NCBI GenBank assembly: GCA_041402045.1
Contig: JAWKSZ010000082.1
Span: 1-33,548, forward strand
DNA length: 33,548 bases
From: JAGQRJ01 sp041402045
GTDB lineage: Bacteria; Planctomycetota; J058
Direction of reading: 5' to 3'
Shown here: in pieces, positions 31,538 to 33,548 of the stretch
Layout: every line of letters begins with the position of its first letter
Numbering within the stretch: the first letter of the stretch is position 1
Translations under genes and position numbers: made by a program
Notes under the pieces: generated by a model
Told to the model about the DNA's origin: nothing
The model's input: only the letters and a program-made list of their open reading frames with translations
Database searches by the model: none

Positions 31538-31794
31538 GAGAGCCTCGCGTTCTCGACCATGCGCAGGATCGCGAGCGTCGAGACGAAGTTGACCAGGGCG
31601 TAGACCAGGGCCACGTCCACGAAGTCCGGGCGCCCTTGGAGGAAGCCCAGCAGCGCGATGAACAGCACCGTCTTGGTCCCCAGGGAGTTCATGGCCAGGA
31701 TCCGGTCGTAGACGCTGGGGCCGAGGGCCGCGCGCACGACCAGCATGAGCATGGCGACCACCAGGGCCCCGCCGACGCCGAAGAAGACGGTCAC
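31534..31794 (-). CDS. mrpF: Cation/proton antiporter subunit MrpF
   Basis: 86 residues, three helices, the usual MrpF size. VVRAALGPSVYDRILAMNSLGTK and DVALVYALVNFVSTLAILR match the family (GPxxxDRxxAxN and the final helix). A GTG start at 31794 overlapping the mrpE stop (GTGA) is preferred to longer upstream reading because the upstream part is a shadow of mrpE. Confidence 0.9.
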   Translation of the reverse strand: MTVFFGVGGALVVAMLMLVVRAALGPSVYDRILAMNSLGTKTVLFIALLGFLQGRPDFVDVALVYALVNFVSTLAILRMVENARLS

Positions 31795-32273
31795 GCCGCG
31801 CCCCCGGGGGGCTCGAGCGCCTGGACCCGGGCCTGCATGTCTCCGCTCAGCACGCCCTCGGCGTCGTCCGGGGTCAGGGCGTGGACGACGATCTCGTCCC
31901 CGTCGAGGAGCAGGGACACGGTGCCCGGGGTGAGGGTGATCGAGTTGGCATAGATCGCGCGCCCGAGGCCGCTCGCGAGCGGGTTCGGGACGCGGATCAC
32001 CGTCGGCTGGACCCGGCTCGGGGACCACACCGCGCGCATGACCTTGAGGTTCGCGATCAGGACCTGGTAGCCGAGCCAGGGGGCGTAGACGACCAGGCAG
32101 CGCAGCATGGAGAACGGCGCGTCCTTGACCCCGCGCGGCTCGAGGCGGTTCATGAGCAGGGCCACGACCACGCTCGCCGCCGCGCCGGAGGAGACCAGGA
32201 ACACGTTCTGCCACTGGCCCGAGAGGGCCAGGTAGAACGCGAACAACATGCTGGCCCAGATCGCCGTGCGCAC
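31791..32273 (-). CDS. mrpE: Cation/proton antiporter subunit MrpE
   Basis: 160 residues from a GTG at 32273. Two or three N-terminal helices (WASMLFAFYLALSGQWQNVFLVSSG) are followed by APWLGYQVLIANLKVM and the MrpE signature IYANSITLTPGTVSLLL, then a soluble C-terminal domain. The frame stays open upstream to 32348, but that stretch is polar and not family-like, so the GTG just before the first helix is chosen. The 112-bp gap to the zinc-ribbon gene should carry the operon promoter; I could not identify a convincing one. Confidence 0.85.
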   Translation of the reverse strand: MRTAIWASMLFAFYLALSGQWQNVFLVSSGAAASVVVALLMNRLEPRGVKDAPFSMLRCLVVYAPWLGYQVLIANLKVMRAVWSPSRVQPTVIRVPNPLASGLGRAIYANSITLTPGTVSLLLDGDEIVVHALTPDDAEGVLSGDMQARVQALEPPGGAA

Positions 32274-32385
32274 CCAACCCCCAAAAGGTCGAGAGGTTTT
32301 ACCATGGTCGCCGCGCGGGTCCGAGGGCGAGTGGCCCGTGGGGCACATCGCTACAGTGCGACGACGCTCCGCGTGCGCCAGGCGC

Positions 32386-32721
32386 TCACACGACGCGGCC
32401 GCGCTCCGCGAAGGCGAGCTCAGGGGCGGCGCAGCGCGGGCAGGCGTGGCCCTCGAGCTGGACCCCCGAGAGCCGCGAGATCGCCACCCGGGAGCACGCG
32501 CCGAGGTCGAGGGTCGCCGCGCAGTGCGGGCAGGGCAGGTCCTCGGGCAGGGGCTGACCCATGAAGATCAACACGCTCGCCAGGCGCGTACAGCAAGGCA
32601 CGACGTAGACCTCTCGGGTGCATACGTCGTGCTGCGCGATCTCCGCGTGGGTCGCGCCCAGCTGGAGCAGGTCTTCCGAGTAGCCGCAGCCGGCGCAGCG
32701 CGCCGCGAGCGTCAGGCCCAA
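32386..32721 (-). CDS. Zinc-ribbon protein following rpsU
   Basis: 111 residues with Cys pairs CAGC (about 9-12), CC (43-44), CPHC (about 64-67) and CPRC (about 93-96), which would bind two or more zinc ions in rubredoxin-like knuckles. No enzyme motif is visible. A stop just upstream leaves only TTG (32721) or CTG (32715) as possible starts. It begins 6 bp after the rpsU stop on the same strand and is probably co-transcribed. The function is unknown. Confidence 0.55.
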   Translation of the reverse strand: MGLTLAARCAGCGYSEDLLQLGATHAEIAQHDVCTREVYVVPCCTRLASVLIFMGQPLPEDLPCPHCAATLDLGACSRVAISRLSGVQLEGHACPRCAAPELAFAERGRVV

Positions 32722-32727
32722 GGGCCG

Positions 32728-33066
32728 CTACTCGGCGGTCTGACCCGCCACAACCTGCTCGGTGCGGGGCGTGGCCGGCTGAGGAGGCGGAGCGGAGAAG
32801 GCCATGCTGCGCGAGCGCAGGCGAGCCTGCACCTTGCGCGCCTTGCGTTGATTGCGCTGGGCTGCCTTGCGCTCGGCGCGACGCTGGTTGCGAATGCGCT
32901 TGCGCAGCTCGCGACGACGGGCGTCGCTGGGCTTCTCGTAGAACCGCTTCAGCCGGACGATCTTGCGAATACCGGCGTGGTCGCACATGCGCTTGAAGCG
33001 CCGCAGAGCCTTCTCGATCGGCTCGTCCTTGCGCACCACGTAGCTAACGTTGGGCTTGGTGGCCAT
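32728..33066 (-). CDS. rpsU: Small ribosomal subunit protein bS21, C-terminally extended
   Basis: 112 residues. VSYVVRKDEPIEKALRRFKRMCDHAGI and RLKRFYEKPSDARRR match bS21, which binds near the 3' end of 16S rRNA and assists initiation. The usual bS21 ends near residue 65-70. Here a basic helix continues (about 60-86) and a Pro-rich acidic tail (PPPQPATPRTEQVVAGQTAE) is added, so the protein is about 40 residues longer than E. coli S21. ATG with GAGG four to five bases upstream. Confidence 0.93.
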   Translation of the reverse strand: MATKPNVSYVVRKDEPIEKALRRFKRMCDHAGIRKIVRLKRFYEKPSDARRRELRKRIRNQRRAERKAAQRNQRKARKVQARLRSRSMAFSAPPPQPATPRTEQVVAGQTAE

Positions 33067-33104
33067 TTAGCCTCGTCCTCGATCTGAATGCAGAAGAAGG
33101 CGGA

Positions 33105-33132
33105 ATGATAGCCGCATTCCCCCGGCGCGCAA
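33105..33132 (-). promoter_or_regulatory. Candidate sigma-70 promoter of rpsU with overlapping inverted repeat
   Basis: On the minus strand, TTGCGC (33132-33127) and TATCAT (33110-33105) are separated by 16 bp; the -10 matches TATAAT at five of six bases. Transcription would start about 30 bases before the rpsU ATG. GGAATG (33102-33107) and CATTCC (33115-33120) form an inverted repeat over the -10, a possible operator. The -35 is weak. Confidence 0.4.
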
Positions 33133-33150
33133 GCCTTTCCTCAGGGGATC

Positions 33151-33548
33151 TTGCTCCGGGCTGTCGGTCCCCGAGACTACCCTGGCACTCACGTAAATCC
33201 TTGCTGGAGAAGCCCGATCCCCGCTCCGCTGCCCCACGACGACCTGCCCCTGTTCGCCCAGGCCCCGCGCCGAGACGCGCCGCCGGCCCCTGAGGCCCCG
33301 TCTGCGCCGCCCCAGCGGCCGCGCGGCCTGGCGGCCGCCGCGGCATCCATCGCCGCCTGGGCCGACGACGAGCCCGACGCGCTGCCCGGCCCCGACGAGG
33401 GCGAGCTGCCGCCGGAGCTGGTCGAGGACCCGCTGCGCGCCGACCTGCGCCGCTGGTTCGGCCACGACGACTTCCGCCCCGGCCAGCGCGAGGTGATCGA
33501 GGCCGTGCTCGGCGGGCGCGACGCGCTGGCGGTGCTCCCCACCGGCGG
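33151..33548 (+). CDS. recQ: RecQ-family ATP-dependent DNA helicase, 5' part (cut by window edge)
   Basis: The visible C-terminal end of this fragment reads LRRWFGHDDFRPGQREVIEAVLGGRDALAVLPTG, the RecQ motif 0 (FRPGQ) and the start of Walker A. RecQ unwinds DNA in recombination repair. About 90 residues of Pro/Ala-rich, acidic sequence precede the helicase domain, where E. coli RecQ has only about 20, so this form has an N-terminal extension or the start is misplaced. The frame has no ATG or GTG between the stop at 33109 and the motif; TTG at 33151 is the first possible start and is only a guess. Confidence 0.75.
   Translation, partial: MLRAVGPRDYPGTHVNPCWRSPIPAPLPHDDLPLFAQAPRRDAPPAPEAPSAPPQRPRGLAAAAASIAAWADDEPDALPGPDEGELPPELVEDPLRADLRRWFGHDDFRPGQREVIEAVLGGRDALAVLPTG

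Overview
The window is GC-rich, densely coded bacterial DNA, probably from a Gram-negative such as a planctomycete or myxobacterium. The evidence for this is a Tad-type pilus locus with FHA-domain proteins, predominant GTG starts, sigma-54-type promoters and a C-terminally extended bS21. No rRNA is present and I could not make a firmer placement. Single-base frameshifts occur at about 7810, 20260-20790 and 27190-27990. They look more like sequence error in an assembled genome than real decay, because intact domain sequence continues in another frame each time.

Region 1 (1-19785) is a Tad/Flp pilus island on the + strand. A third prepilin-like gene runs off the left edge on the - strand. Two Flp pilin genes each have their own -24/-12 (sigma-54) promoter. 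Around them lie a prepilin peptidase, three TadE/G-type pseudopilins, a putative membrane-anchored protein, CpaB/RcpC, TadA (CpaF) with an N-terminal FHA-like domain, TadB, TadC and a DUF192 protein. Three membrane-anchored FHA proteins follow; two are tandem paralogs with two FHA domains, one membrane helix and a long helical C-terminal part. The island ends with three putative secreted proteins, including a parallel beta-helix protein. No secretin (CpaC/RcpA) and no TadZ/CpaE are seen here.

Region 2 (19786-24155) is a mixed accessory stretch: a frameshifted AcpH-like gene, a class I methyltransferase, a PAP2-family membrane protein, an ArsC-family reductase and an alpha/beta hydrolase. Two composite inverted repeats of about 310-325 bp sit exactly in the two convergent intergenic gaps and share a 12-mer.

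Region 3 (24212-32273, - strand) is a ten-gene Mrp/Mbh-type cation/proton antiporter operon in the order E-F-G-(MbhD/E-like)-B-C-D-(second antiporter subunit, frameshifted)-two-helix acidic protein-third antiporter subunit. Start and stop codons overlap, mostly as GTGA. There is no full-length MrpA; its C-terminal part appears as a separate gene, as in archaeal Mbh modules.

Region 4 (32386-33548) holds a zinc-ribbon protein behind rpsU (bS21) on the - strand, and divergently the 5' end of a recQ helicase gene cut by the window edge.
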